Shown here: positions 21,958-32,900 of the stretch, one piece after another
Position numbering within the stretch: position 1 is the stretch's first letter
How the letters are laid out: every line of letters begins with the position of its first letter
Program-made: the position numbers and the translations under genes
Notes under the pieces: model-generated
Databases searched by the model: none
What the model was told of the DNA's origin: nothing
The model's input: the letters and a program-made list of their open reading frames with translations, nothing else
NCBI GenBank assembly: GCA_964020155.1
Contig: OZ026566.1
Span: 2,060,289 to 2,124,288, forward strand
Origin: Chondrilla cf. caribensis
Taxonomy: Eukaryota; Porifera; Demospongiae; Chondrillida; Chondrillidae
Direction: 5' to 3'
Length of the DNA stretch: 64,000 nt

Positions 21958-22887
21958 ATGGACCAAAGCTTAAAGAAAGTTAAAGTCAAGTGGGATAATG
22001 CAGCGGAAAAGCAACTTATTGATATCTGGGCCGATCTTCTGACAGAACACTCGGGAAAGATGATTACACGCAAAGCAAGGGAAAAGATAGCCACTGCACG
22101 TCTAAATCGATACTTGCAAGAGGAACTAGGAATAACAGAACAGTACTCGGAGAGTGCCGTCCACAACAAAGTGGATAACTTCCTGAAGAAGGGAAAACAA
22201 ATGTATCTTACTTATCAAAAAACTGGAGAAACAGGCAAGGTCTACACTAAAGATGATGTTGCCATCGATGAGGAAGCTGCCCAGCTTGCATGGCCCAACT
22301 TTTCCACCTTCTTTGCACGGTTCAAGGACCATCCATCGTTGGGTCCTGGTTCAGTTGAAGATGCAGCGATCACACCAGGTCCTGTGATCAGAGAAGAGAT
22401 TGTCACCAGTGACTCTGGGAGTACTGAGATACCCAACACACCAAGTACACCCAGGTGCCCTAGTAGGTCATCCAATAGAACAAGTGTGGATGGCAGCGAT
22501 GATGATCATGATGAAGTGATAGCTCTCGGTGAAGATGAAGAGGACGATGAAGACAGTATTCCCACAAAGAAGAAGCTCAAGGCATCAACACCCATACCTC
22601 GTGTCAGCAAAAAACGAAACTCTACATCCAATGCAGGACAGTTTCTTTTTGCTTTTGGTGAAATACAAGCTGCTGCACAGCAACGGCAAATAGAGCATGA
22701 ACAGAAGATGCAACAGACCAGTGTTGCCTTCCAGCAGCAGTTGGAGCTGGATCGTGTTAAATTTGAAGCTCAGCTTGCCTCTACTCTTCAACAGCAGAAT
22801 AATCAGTTCCAATTAAGTATGATGCAGCAAAACCAAGCTTTCCAAGCTGAGTTACTCAAGAAGTTGTTCGAAAAGAATGACAGTTGA
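21958..22887 (+). CDS. Harbinger Myb/SANT-like DNA-binding protein
   Basis: The 309-aa protein has an N-terminal trihelix Myb/SANT-like domain at residues about 8-85 (VKWDNAAEKQLIDIWADLL, HNKVDNFLKKGKQMYLTY). An acidic serine/threonine linker follows (about 120-200, including EDEEDDEDS), then a basic KKKLK patch as probable nuclear signal, and a C-terminal glutamine-rich coiled coil (about 220-305). In PIF/Harbinger elements this second protein binds the transposon ends, interacts with the transposase and brings it to the nucleus. The ATG lies 218 bp inside the left TIR, and the stop is followed by a 157-bp gap to the convergent transposase gene. There is no frameshift. Confidence 0.88.
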   Translation: MDQSLKKVKVKWDNAAEKQLIDIWADLLTEHSGKMITRKAREKIATARLNRYLQEELGITEQYSESAVHNKVDNFLKKGKQMYLTYQKTGETGKVYTKDDVAIDEEAAQLAWPNFSTFFARFKDHPSLGPGSVEDAAITPGPVIREEIVTSDSGSTEIPNTPSTPRCPSRSSNRTSVDGSDDDHDEVIALGEDEEDDEDSIPTKKKLKASTPIPRVSKKRNSTSNAGQFLFAFGEIQAAAQQRQIEHEQKMQQTSVAFQQQLELDRVKFEAQLASTLQQQNNQFQLSMMQQNQAFQAELLKKLFEKNDS

Positions 22888-23044
22888 TTGTTTCAATATA
22901 GATAATTAACTCGACTGTTTTATTAATTATGCATAATGTCATGTAATATTATGTAATAATTATAGTAAATACAATCTCATACATTACAAGACTTATTCAC
23001 ACTATTATAATACAATGTCACATATAATCACATCACATGCAGTG

Positions 23045-24367
23045 TTAATATGGAGCTGGTCTATGTTTATGAATGTGTTTGGCAAGTACTTCACGGATAT
23101 TAGAAGCTGCTCCAACTACTGCAGAAGTTTGTAAATGTGTTGGTGTGTTGCTGATGTAGGCACTCTCATCTGGTAACCATCCATCTTCAAAAGTGCACTT
23201 GTGCCGCTCGCAGATGTTGTGCAGTGCGCAACAAACAACAGCTATTTTCCTGGCAAAAACAGGATCTCGTGTCGCACATCTTCCATCCATAATTCTCCAG
23301 CGCCCCTTCAATCTACCAAAAGCTTGTTCCACAACCCTGCGTGTTCTTATTAAGCTGTAGTTAAAACTTCGTGCTTGTGGAGTCTGAGGAACATCATAAC
23401 ATTTCATACATATTGCCTCCAGTGGGAACGCAGCATCAGCAACCAAAAAAGGTTTGATGGTGTTACCTTCAATGGTTCGTTGTGTATGTCCAAGCCATTC
23501 ACCTTGCTTTATCCGCTTGTACATTTCACTATGCCTATATGTATAGGAGTCACCAACAGATCCTGGCCTGCCAGCATTCACAGATGTGAATATGCCTCTG
23601 GCATCCACACATGCAAGCACGATGATGGCAATAAACTTTTTGTAACAAAAATAAGTGTCTCCATATTCTGTTGGTTTTTTTATGCCCATAAAAGTGCCAT
23701 CTAGTGCACCTGCACACATTGGTACACCACACAGATCCTCAAAATCAACCATCACTTGTTCAAGCTCTTGCCCAGTAGGAAAACGTATAGCTTCTGGTAC
23801 CAGTCTCTGACGAAGTTCATCAACGAGTGTATGAACAATAGAAACAACGGTTGATTTTCCCACTGCATATAGAGCTGCTAGCTCAGAATAGCTGCTCCCC
23901 TGTGCAAGCCAATGCAACATTATTGCTAATCTTTTCCCAGGACTCAGTGGTCGTCTCATAGTTGTCTCTTGTTTCTTGAAAAACCTCCCATACCGTCGAC
24001 ATAGGTACCAGAAGGACTCCTTCGTCATCCTATAATGTTGTAGGTATTGCTTGTCCTCCCAATCATGATAAACCTTCCCCATTCGTCTCCACAGGTCGCA
24101 CACGTCCTTCTCCCAGAATCCCTGATACCTAGGAGCTGCCCAGAACCTACGTGGTGAGCGCGAACTGCGTATTATCTCTTGGAGCGTTGGCAATACAAGG
24201 ATTGAAGTCCACGAACTCCTGAACAAGTGTCCTCTTTTACTCCTGTAAGACGCCTCTCGCTCTAAAAAACAACATGCCTGCCGATAACGGCTTCTTCTTG
24301 AAAAGCGATCGTTAAAACGGCGAGATAGAAGCAAAAAGTACAATAGCAACATAACACTTCCAGCCAT
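23045..24367 (-). CDS. Harbinger DDE transposase (HARBI1-like nuclease)
   Basis: The 440-aa protein starts about 110 bp inside the right TIR. A helix-turn-helix-like part (SYSELAALYAVGKSTVVSI, about residues 159-177) precedes the DDE nuclease: GALDGTFMGI with the first Asp near 223, GRPGSVGDS near 273, FLVADAAFPL with Asp near 311, and RRVVEQAFGRLKGRWRIM with Glu near 347. This is the IS5/PIF-type catalytic set and the normal family length. The hydrophobic N-terminus (VMLLLYFLLL) is odd for a nuclear enzyme and may mean a downstream start is used. No stops or frameshifts are seen. HARBI1, the domesticated vertebrate relative, is the closest well-known family name, but here the gene sits inside a mobile element. 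Confidence 0.93.
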   Translation of the reverse strand: MAGSVMLLLYFLLLSRRFNDRFSRRSRYRQACCFLEREASYRSKRGHLFRSSWTSILVLPTLQEIIRSSRSPRRFWAAPRYQGFWEKDVCDLWRRMGKVYHDWEDKQYLQHYRMTKESFWYLCRRYGRFFKKQETTMRRPLSPGKRLAIMLHWLAQGSSYSELAALYAVGKSTVVSIVHTLVDELRQRLVPEAIRFPTGQELEQVMVDFEDLCGVPMCAGALDGTFMGIKKPTEYGDTYFCYKKFIAIIVLACVDARGIFTSVNAGRPGSVGDSYTYRHSEMYKRIKQGEWLGHTQRTIEGNTIKPFLVADAAFPLEAICMKCYDVPQTPQARSFNYSLIRTRRVVEQAFGRLKGRWRIMDGRCATRDPVFARKIAVVCCALHNICERHKCTFEDGWLPDESAYISNTPTHLQTSAVVGAASNIREVLAKHIHKHRPAPY

Positions 24368-24480
24368 TTTTTCTTGTCACAAAAAATGCGTGTGACCGAT
24401 GCAGTCACGTTCGCGTTCGCTTACACAAACGACAACGTGAACGACAACGTGTCTATAAACGTCGTGTGACCTGGGCCTAA

Positions 24481-24870
24481 CGCTCGGTAATAACTAGCTG
24501 CTAGCCCCTACGTTCCCTCGCCCACGCGACGGGAAAAAGTAGGGCACAGGCGTTTATAGCGGGCGCCTACGTTGTGTTGGAGTCAATTTGGTAGACTAGA
24601 CTACTGTGGTTTGTTACATTGTAATCGATTATCTATTCATTTAGTGCATACACGACCTGCCCTATTCTTGACGCATTTGGCGTTCCATAGGACTTCTGGT
24701 ATCAATTCAATTATTAGATTGCCACATGCCCACCAACACTAGGGCAAAACTGCCCTATGATGCACAGAACAACATCTAGGATGGTACCAAACACTTATCT
24801 GTGGTGCGATATCGGTCTGGCTTCGCAATACCATATGCGCGACAATTTTCATTCAAGGAAAAACATTAAA
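24481..24870 (+). promoter_or_regulatory. Upstream region of the F-box gene
   Basis: The first 80 bases after the Harbinger TSD are CpG-rich (ccctcgcccacgcgacgggaa, read as two pieces), then AT content rises. An in-frame ATG at 24757 precedes the preferred start at 24871. No TATA box stands out. Confidence 0.3.
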
Positions 24871-26790
24871 ATGGCCTCCAAACTGTCGCTGATAGATTTA
24901 CCATCAGAGGTTATCGCTTCTATATTACTTTTTCTGGACACCAGGGACGTCGTAGCAATTTCTTGTACCTGTGCACACCTGCGTTATGTAGCATCAGAGA
25001 CCTTTTTATGGAAGCGAGTGAAAGTGTCGTATTTGAAGCCAAGCGATCTGGATGTGGTAGGATTGTTGGTGAAAAAACGCGGCCAGTCCATCCAATACTT
25101 GCATATACACGGTTCAGTTCCGTTGGGAAAAGCATTAGCAGTAGTTGGATGTTGCCGTGCACTCGAACGACTTAGCCTCTTTCTAATAAAGGCATCCATC
25201 ACAACTCTTCAGATCGACACACTATTAAGCAACATCGCTACTATCAGAAGCCTATCTTTGCTGATATCTGCATCACAGCTTGCCTCTGTTTTAAGTCGCA
25301 AGTCTTCGATGAATATATTACATCACCTTGCTTTGTATGTACAGACTCCAACACGAGTGGAACCGTTGCACTACCTGGATGCGTGGGCCAAGAATAGCTA
25401 CAGGCCTCAACATTTCGAGCTGCATCTTAATTACCAACTTCCAGGCACTTTGTCTTCACTATACACAATGTGGTATACTCATGTGCAACCAAATTTGCCT
25501 ACACCTTCCTGCCAAAAAGTGAGCACATTCACCTTGTGTCTTCAGTGTGTTTGTACTGGATATAAAGGGACTTGCAAACCAGATTTCCAGATTGTTGTGG
25601 GGGGCAAAGATTGCCCTTCTGTTTACTCCCTTTATGCTCTTAACCAAGAATTACTTGGAATAGAAGTTGGTGGTTGTATACCAATTGTTTCTCACAATGG
25701 TAGGAGTTTGGCTTCCTTTATTCCTTCAGTGAATTTACCTTCCCTAGTTTTTTCTGACCTAAGTAAGATTACTCATCTCAATCTCTCCCATCTCACCTCC
25801 ATGATACCTCAGCATGTCAGCTACATTGCTCAATCATGTCATCAGTTAGTAGCACTCTGTATGAATGGTTGTTCTAATGCATTTCACCATTTGAGTGGAT
25901 TTGAAATGTTGATCGGAGGATGCCACAGACTAAAGTATTTGGGAATTTCTGGAATTTCAAATTCAAAGGTTGATTGTGTCAATTTCTGGAGGATACTTTC
26001 GTTATCCCGAATAAGATTACTAACTGTGAGCAATTGTTTTTTTAACATCACCTCACCTACTAAATCTCCTAGAAAAACTAGTGAGCAAGATCAACTAGCT
26101 ATGCACTTCAGGAAACTAATGACTTTGAATTACTTGGAGCTAGTCTGCTGTAACTCTCTGCAGAATAAACCATCCTGTGTGTCGTGCTCTTCTATCTCAG
26201 ATTCCCAATTGGAGCTTATCCACTCATTTAGCAATTTGGTTCATATGTCACTACGGACTACCACCACCAGGGGATTTCCCAAGGCTATGAAACACATCTT
26301 CACTGACTGTCAGCTTATAAAGAATCTTCGATTCGAATACAGATCACTTTATTCCTGTCTTGGCTTTGGTAGCATTACATTGCCATGTCCAAGCCAAGAA
26401 ACAATGTATTATAAGGGCTTGACCCAGCTATGCCTTGTTAGTGCATCTTATTGTATTCCAGATGCTCTTTGTGATTTATTGGGACAACTTGGGAAACTGA
26501 CTCATCTTTACATATTTGTTGACCATATCAGTATAAAAGCTATCGAAGTATTGCTAAGAGGAAATTCTAAGCTTACGTCTGTAGTTATCTTGATGCGAAA
26601 GTCTCATGGAAAGAGCTTCAAGGATTTTGTCAAACGGCTTATGAGTGCTTTGAACACGTGCTATGCTGTACTAGCTGGTCAATGTGTTATTGAAGATAAT
26701 TGTTCTAGAAAGAATGACAGAGATATCCAATCAGACTTGTCTGTAGTTGATTTGATGTCGGACTTGGGGCCACTCTGGCTATCTGTGTAA
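24871..26790 (+). CDS. FBXL18-like: F-box and leucine-rich-repeat protein, FBXL18-like
   Basis: Intronless frame. I prefer ATG 24871 (MASKLSLIDLPSEVIASILL), giving about 639 aa, over the in-frame ATG at 24757, because the F-box begins directly after it (residues about 5-47: LPSEVIASILLFL.. CAHLRYVA..LWKRV). The rest is irregular leucine-rich repeats (RALERLSLFL, ITHLNLSHLTSM, HRLKYLGISGI, LNYLELVCC, LTQLCLVSAS, KLTHLYIFV). F-box proteins are substrate receptors of SCF ubiquitin ligases, with the LRRs binding substrate. The order of repeats and the C-terminal ..LDL/VVDLMSDLGPLWL-like end recall FBXL18, but assignment to that member is tentative. The lack of introns in an intron-rich region may point to a retrogene origin. 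Confidence 0.75.
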   Translation: MASKLSLIDLPSEVIASILLFLDTRDVVAISCTCAHLRYVASETFLWKRVKVSYLKPSDLDVVGLLVKKRGQSIQYLHIHGSVPLGKALAVVGCCRALERLSLFLIKASITTLQIDTLLSNIATIRSLSLLISASQLASVLSRKSSMNILHHLALYVQTPTRVEPLHYLDAWAKNSYRPQHFELHLNYQLPGTLSSLYTMWYTHVQPNLPTPSCQKVSTFTLCLQCVCTGYKGTCKPDFQIVVGGKDCPSVYSLYALNQELLGIEVGGCIPIVSHNGRSLASFIPSVNLPSLVFSDLSKITHLNLSHLTSMIPQHVSYIAQSCHQLVALCMNGCSNAFHHLSGFEMLIGGCHRLKYLGISGISNSKVDCVNFWRILSLSRIRLLTVSNCFFNITSPTKSPRKTSEQDQLAMHFRKLMTLNYLELVCCNSLQNKPSCVSCSSISDSQLELIHSFSNLVHMSLRTTTTRGFPKAMKHIFTDCQLIKNLRFEYRSLYSCLGFGSITLPCPSQETMYYKGLTQLCLVSASYCIPDALCDLLGQLGKLTHLYIFVDHISIKAIEVLLRGNSKLTSVVILMRKSHGKSFKDFVKRLMSALNTCYAVLAGQCVIEDNCSRKNDRDIQSDLSVVDLMSDLGPLWLSV

Positions 26791-26989
26791 CCTGTTGGTA
26801 TGTATTATGATCACGTCATGTTCAAATATAGAATTATTACGTAATTATTACGTATAGGCCTAAAATAGAGCGGGATGACTCATTCCTGATCTCGACTATA
26901 AAGGAGGGTTAGTATTAGTTCAATTCCTTACTTTTATCCGTAGAATAGACTGGGATCAATCAGAGAGTGTACATACGGCTGTATTCATA
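26791..26989. promoter_or_regulatory. 5' flank of the VWA gene
   Basis: A short intergenic gap. The stretch from about 26930 (ttacttttatccgtagaa) has a counterpart upstream of the VWA pseudogene (near 16005, tacttttacccgtagaa), so promoter and 5' UTR were part of the duplication. Confidence 0.4.
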
Positions 26990-29900
26990 ATGGCAAAACA
27001 AGGCGAGGATAAGATTAGGCTTGAAGTCACTCCAGAGTTTGCAGCGTACGCCCCAGGTGGCCAGGAGACATGTTGGGCGACTTCCACTATTATAGCACCA
27101 TTTTACGAGCCAACGTCTCGTTCCGAAATTGACCTGGTTGCAGTCATCGATCGAAGTGGCTCTATGTCCGGTACAAAGATAGAATTGGTGAAGGAAACAC
27201 TTGCTTTCGTTATTGATCAATGTAAGTCGAATCCTTGAGTGTTAAGTAGTCCGTTTATTGCTAGATTTGTTCTTTATGCCAAATTTCACATCACTAATAT
27301 TGGAAATAATCATGAACTAGTTATTTTCATTGCACTCAAGCTGACTACATGGACCTACTTTTGATTATGGTAACTTGAATACATTTCTTATCCTCGTATC
27401 GCGATATTTTTGGACTAGAATATTTGTGCTGGCCTGTACTAATTTCTACTTTTTATCATCGGTTGCATGTATTGCTCTTTTGTTGATTATTTTTGGCAGC
27501 ATGATGAAGATCTGTTATGTGTATTAATAACTGTCATCTACTACCACATAATGCACAGTCTAGAGTACATATTGTACAATATGTAGTTGATACTCAGTCT
27601 GCTTTTTACTAGCAAATGTCAGATATTTTACATTTGAGTAACATTTGCAATATTATGTTTCAACTGTTTACACGCTTACTATACATTTATTATATTGAAG
27701 CTTTTCATTCTGTACAATTTATTTGACCAGTGAAGGAACAAGATCGATTCTGTCTTGTTTCATATGCATCTGATGTGAAGGTGGATATCCCACTCACGCA
27801 CATGACAAAAGAGGAGAAGAAATCAGCAAAAGATGTTGTCAAAGGACTCAGAGCTACCACTAGCACAGCCCTGTGTGATGGACTGATTACTGGTGAGTTA
27901 CAGTGTATGTAATGTACATGGCCTTCCTATATTTTAACAGACTGGTTACCATACATGTATAATACTATAATTATATAATATTATATGCAAATAGGCGGCA
28001 ATTTGATGCATAAGGAATCCTGGTACGTACAGAGTGGTAGAACTTCAGGAAAACTTACTTTGGCCTTCAATATTGCAATAAGTTTTGAGATGCAAGCACC
28101 TAATTGGAGAGTGGTTGATAAGAACCCAACCAACCCCTGCTATCTACTGGCCTACTCTTTAACAAACTTGACAAGTAGCCTCCACTAAAGGTTCTCTTAG
28201 GGTAAATAATAATACAATACAATGCATTTTATATAGGAATTCATTCCCATTCACAATATGCCATGTGCTACTACAGTCGACTCTGGATATAACAAACCCA
28301 AATCCACATGAAAAACTTTATAACCATATTGCATCTTTTCAACAAGAATTCAATGTACATGTGAAGTAGCTACAGTCACAACATCCCTAAATAACTGTTA
28401 CATAATTGTGACGTATGTGTACACGAAAAAAGATGGCTGATTTCGAAACAACTAGAATTAGAAACTGGGCTACAATTCGTGCGCAAGGGCTTTGCCTAGC
28501 GTACCATTTTCAGCGAAGGTTCTCCTAAACCCTCTAAAGCTTCCCAATCATTGATACCCTGTTCCTACATCAGATTTATAGGCAACTCAGTTGCAACGTC
28601 TCGTGGTTGTAGTTCGTTGAAACAGAAAGTGATATGTTATAAACAGAAGTTTTTCATGGTCCGAAACGTGTTCCTTGAAAGTGATTCTTTGTAAAGCGAA
28701 GTTCTTTGTAAGCGGGTTCGTTATAAGTGGATTCAACTGTATATTCTCCAATTCTTCTCTTGTATGTATATAGGGATGCAGCAGATCATGACGAGAATTG
28801 GTGACAAGGCTAAAGTGGCTTCGGTACTCTTGTTGACTGATGGACAGGCCAATGTTGGTCCATCTAGCATGGAGAGTATACTAGATGCCATGAAAAATCC
28901 TATGGCATATGGTATGCATCAAGGCAGTAGTCGCCCTAATATTATGCCTATTAGCAAGCCTCGTCAGCGGTTCAATCCATTTGGGGTTAGTGAGACACAT
29001 CATGTTTTCATTTTACTTATATTTTGGTCACATTTATTTTGATCCCTTTAACTGCCCAATATTTAGGTGCAGTGATACTTTTTATTATGCAGCAAATATG
29101 GGATTGGTTGATTTGTCATGCGAAAAGTGGTCCCCACCTAGAGTGGTCCCCCGGACTTTTTTCGGCACCATATTTGGTCTCCCATATACCATCAAAAATG
29201 GTTAGGGTTAGGATTTGGATTAGGATTTGGGTTAGGATTAAGGTTAGGGTTAGGGTTTAGGGTTAGGGTTTGGGTTAGGTTTAGGCATAAGCGGACCATT
29301 TAGGATGTCGAAAACCAGTCCGCACGGACTGGTTTTGCCGCTATTTCCGGTCCCGGGGACTGTTTTTGGCAGCGGACCATATTTTTCGTGACAGATTTAC
29401 TACACATACATTACTGGTTGTACATTTTATAGGCACCAGAAAATTGAATGAAGCAGTGGTAGATTAATGAAAATTCACTGAATGTATATCTATTCTTCAA
29501 CATTTCTTAACAAACTTTATTTTTATGTTGTATTATTAAAGTAATCATCATGTATCTATGCTTGTTGAGTTCTTCTGAAAGTTTTTTTGATACACTTGCA
29601 ACTTTATACAACATCCCTGTCACCTTTACTAAGAGTCCGATGATATTACAGCAGTATTGTTGATTGTCAATTCACTGCAGCTATTTGGAAATGCATCATC
29701 CCAACCATCCCCTAAGCCTGTGGTCCAGCAACAACAAGGTGTTCCACCTCCACCAGCACTTCAACAACAACAACAACAACAACAAAATGTTCCCCCTCCA
29801 CCAGCACTTCAACAACAACAACAACAACAAAGTGTTCCCCCTCCACCTCCACCGGAGCCTCAGCAGCAACAAGGTGTTCTAGCTTCAACAAAAGAGGTAA

Positions 29901-32900
29901 CTTGTTTTGGGATCCCATTTTTGCACCACTCGAGATCATGTACAGTGTTTTGATATAACTTGAACAAGTTCTTGTTTTCTGTGATATTTTCATGTATATG
30001 CAGAATGTTCCTTTTGAGGGTACAATTTACACCTTTGGTTTTGGGAGTGACCATGATGCTAGACTTTTGGAAGCCATTTCTCAAGCTACAGAAGGAGGCT
30101 ATTATTACATTGATTCAGCAGAAAAGGTATTTATTGATATCAAAACTTAATCCAGTATGTATCCAATTATGTTTGCCAATAATTGTAATTTTTGTAGATC
30201 CCGGAATCTTTTGCTGACTGTCTGGGTGGCCTATTAAGTGTGGTAGGTCAGAATATGGAGATGTTCTTTACATGCACCAATGGCTGTACCATGGCCAATG
30301 TTCATGCTAAGAACCCTGCTAAGATGACAGATGGAAATACCAAGTATGTTAATGTATGACTTTATTGCCAATCTTTGTACTTTATCATTATAATATTCTA
30401 TTTGCCTCCATGTAGATGTGTGGTACAGTTAGGGGACTTGCAATCAGAGGAGGAACGTGATGTAGTTCTGGAATTAACACTCCCAGCAACTGGTGAAGAG
30501 GCTAGTGATTGGACGGTAGTTTCTGCCAAACTCACCTACTTCAATGTGATAACGTCTGTGATGGAGGATGTCCAGTATGACCTGAAAGTACAGCGCAAGC
30601 AAGAAGGTTTGTCAACCTTGAGGAGTACCTCGTGGGGGTATATGTGCAGTATCTTGTTAGGAATATTGAAAGTTTTTCGCTTTCAGTTTGAGCCATACGG
30701 CACATGAGATCAGTGTGTATGGCTTGCTAGCCCAAGCTATTGAAAATAGTCATGTATTCCCCATTCCTATAAGTTTAGTTCATTACATTTACTGTTGAGA
30801 GGTTTGACTTCAATTTCTATTTAAAAATACGTTCAACAGAGTTTGTAACCTTTTACCCGATAAGCTAACTAGTCGTAATTCATTGATTGTATGCAATTAA
30901 CATACATTAACTACCAAGAATTATTGCATAACACTAATGAGATGTTAGCTGAGGAATCTCTACTGTAGGTTCCTTAACCCTTAAACGTTTGCGTTTCCGG
31001 TGAAAAATTAGACCGTAAACGTTTTTAAGCCAGATATCTGGCGCACACGGTTTTCGAAGTAGACAACATTCTTTCCGCCGTATTCGTTCCATAAAATCGA
31101 CTTTCGTAATAGAAGACATTCGTTCTTTAGAAAGACTATTAGCTGTTATGTCCGTGTTTTTTTTCCTTTCCAAACCGGAAGTTGGCTCGGCAGCCATGTT
31201 TATTAGGTACGTATACTAATCAAATTTCCGTAATCCATTGGAGAATTCTCGTATAACCAGGATAACATTCATTTTTATTGTCTTGTATCTTCTTTTATAC
31301 AGAACGTATCACATTCTTATTATACAAATTTACATATGAAGACAATATAAGCCTATATGGAAAGAATCAATATAATCGGATAAACTTTCACAATGTAAAC
31401 TTTCGGTGGTCGCGCCAGATATCTGGCTTATAAATGTTTAAGGGTTAAATATCCTGAATTTAGTATAATTTCATCTCATATTATTTTTCTATTGAACAAC
31501 CAAGTTCGGAAAGTATTGTACCACCGAGCATATCCAAACCCACTGTGCCAGTAGGTTTGTAGAAGGGTTTTGACAAGTGTATAGAGGTTATGCACTTACG
31601 TCACGATTTGACGTCATCAGACGTCATTGAGTGGCAAGAAAGTACACACTTGAATAGAGAATGGCGAATTCGACGATTGTATCAACGGAGTAAATTCATT
31701 TCAGGCATTTTAAAAGCTACTATGAGATGAAAATTGGACTTACAGGCACGAATGACTTGAAATGGAGTTCCTCGAGTTTATGACCGACTAACAGCAACGA
31801 AAAACCGACAAAGACAGTGCCTACCCAAGCTCAAAAAGAGCGCGGACACTTATAGAGTGGTTAATATTAGTAGGTATACAGATAGGTTACACATTGTAAC
31901 CATTACACCTCGATCCGACCCATTTATTATTCTGCTCCGAACTCCTTTTTAACTGTCCCGTAATGCCGGGTTTGTCAATAGATCGCCGGGAAGAGCCTAT
32001 TTTTGATCAGAGGCACCAGAAATCTTTAACTGAATGATCGAGCTAAATTCGGTATCGACTCGAGAGTCCTACGGCACAATAACTCCTTATCAATAAAAAG
32101 TTCCTATTCTACAGTACGCAGGGGTACCATTTCTTGCCACTCAATGACATCATAAGACGTGTACCTGACGTCAAGCACATAACCTCTATACTTGATGTAG
32201 CTAAATCAAAATGAAACTGGAAGGCCATTATTGACTATAGTGACACCTCAATAATCTGCCACAGTTGGGAGTCTCAATTTTGTGGTGGATTAGCAGGGTA
32301 GGTGGATTAATGTGGTTTGAGCCTACTACACATTTGTGTGCACACAACATGTCAGAATGTGTTAGATTATGGGAGCAATAATGTAAAAATATCTTAGCCC
32401 GTTCTAATTTGTTGAATTTGGGTTTCTTCACTCACTTTGTTTTCAGTTGGTGTGCATTGGTGAACATTTTGAATACTCACATTGTAAGCGGTGCAAGTAC
32501 AACTGTAGTCTAGAATTTGAGCTGAAAACTCATGGGGCTGCCGCAGTCAAATTTCTTGGGTGTCTCTTTTAAGGTTATAAGAACCTTTCTGAAGATATAA
32601 AATCAGGCAGAGAATTCTATTGCATTGTATTGCATCATCAGTATTGATGTTATATCAGAACAGGAGATGAATTATTGAGATTGTTTGCATTAATATAGAG
32701 TTTAGAAGTTATGAATATGCTGAGTAATATACATAGATAATTGAGGAAAGCCTCACTGATGTTCCATTGTAGGTGTACAAATGCCTAACAAGTCAGTCCT
32801 TGTCCAGAAAATAAGGATCAGTGCTCTGAGAAGCTTGAAGGAAGCCAGAGAGTTGGGAGGGGCAGGTCAGTCAACAAGGGGTAATGAAATTTAGGGCAAC

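Larger units (their letters stand above)
21740..24477. mobile_element. PIF/Harbinger DNA transposon, structurally complete
   Basis: The 2738-bp element is flanked by TAA duplications (21737-21739 and 24478-24480), matching the TWA preference of the superfamily. The termini GGCGCGGGTCACACGACGT (left) and its complement ACGTCGTGTGACCTGGGCC (right) form 19-bp TIRs with two mismatches. Subterminal acgtgaacgtgaacgtgg motifs recur at both ends and are probably transposase or Myb-protein binding sites. It carries convergent genes: a Myb/SANT-like protein on plus and a DDE nuclease on minus. Both frames are uninterrupted, so the element may be autonomous and recent. Confidence 0.93.

Noticed and set aside
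26960..27220. Minus-strand frame, also present at 16103-16285
   Set aside because: Mirror of VWA exon 1. It is duplicated only because the exon is duplicated.
27985..28188. An additional VWA exon
   Set aside because: The VWA domain joins in phase directly from 27892 to 28774, and this frame has no VWA similarity.
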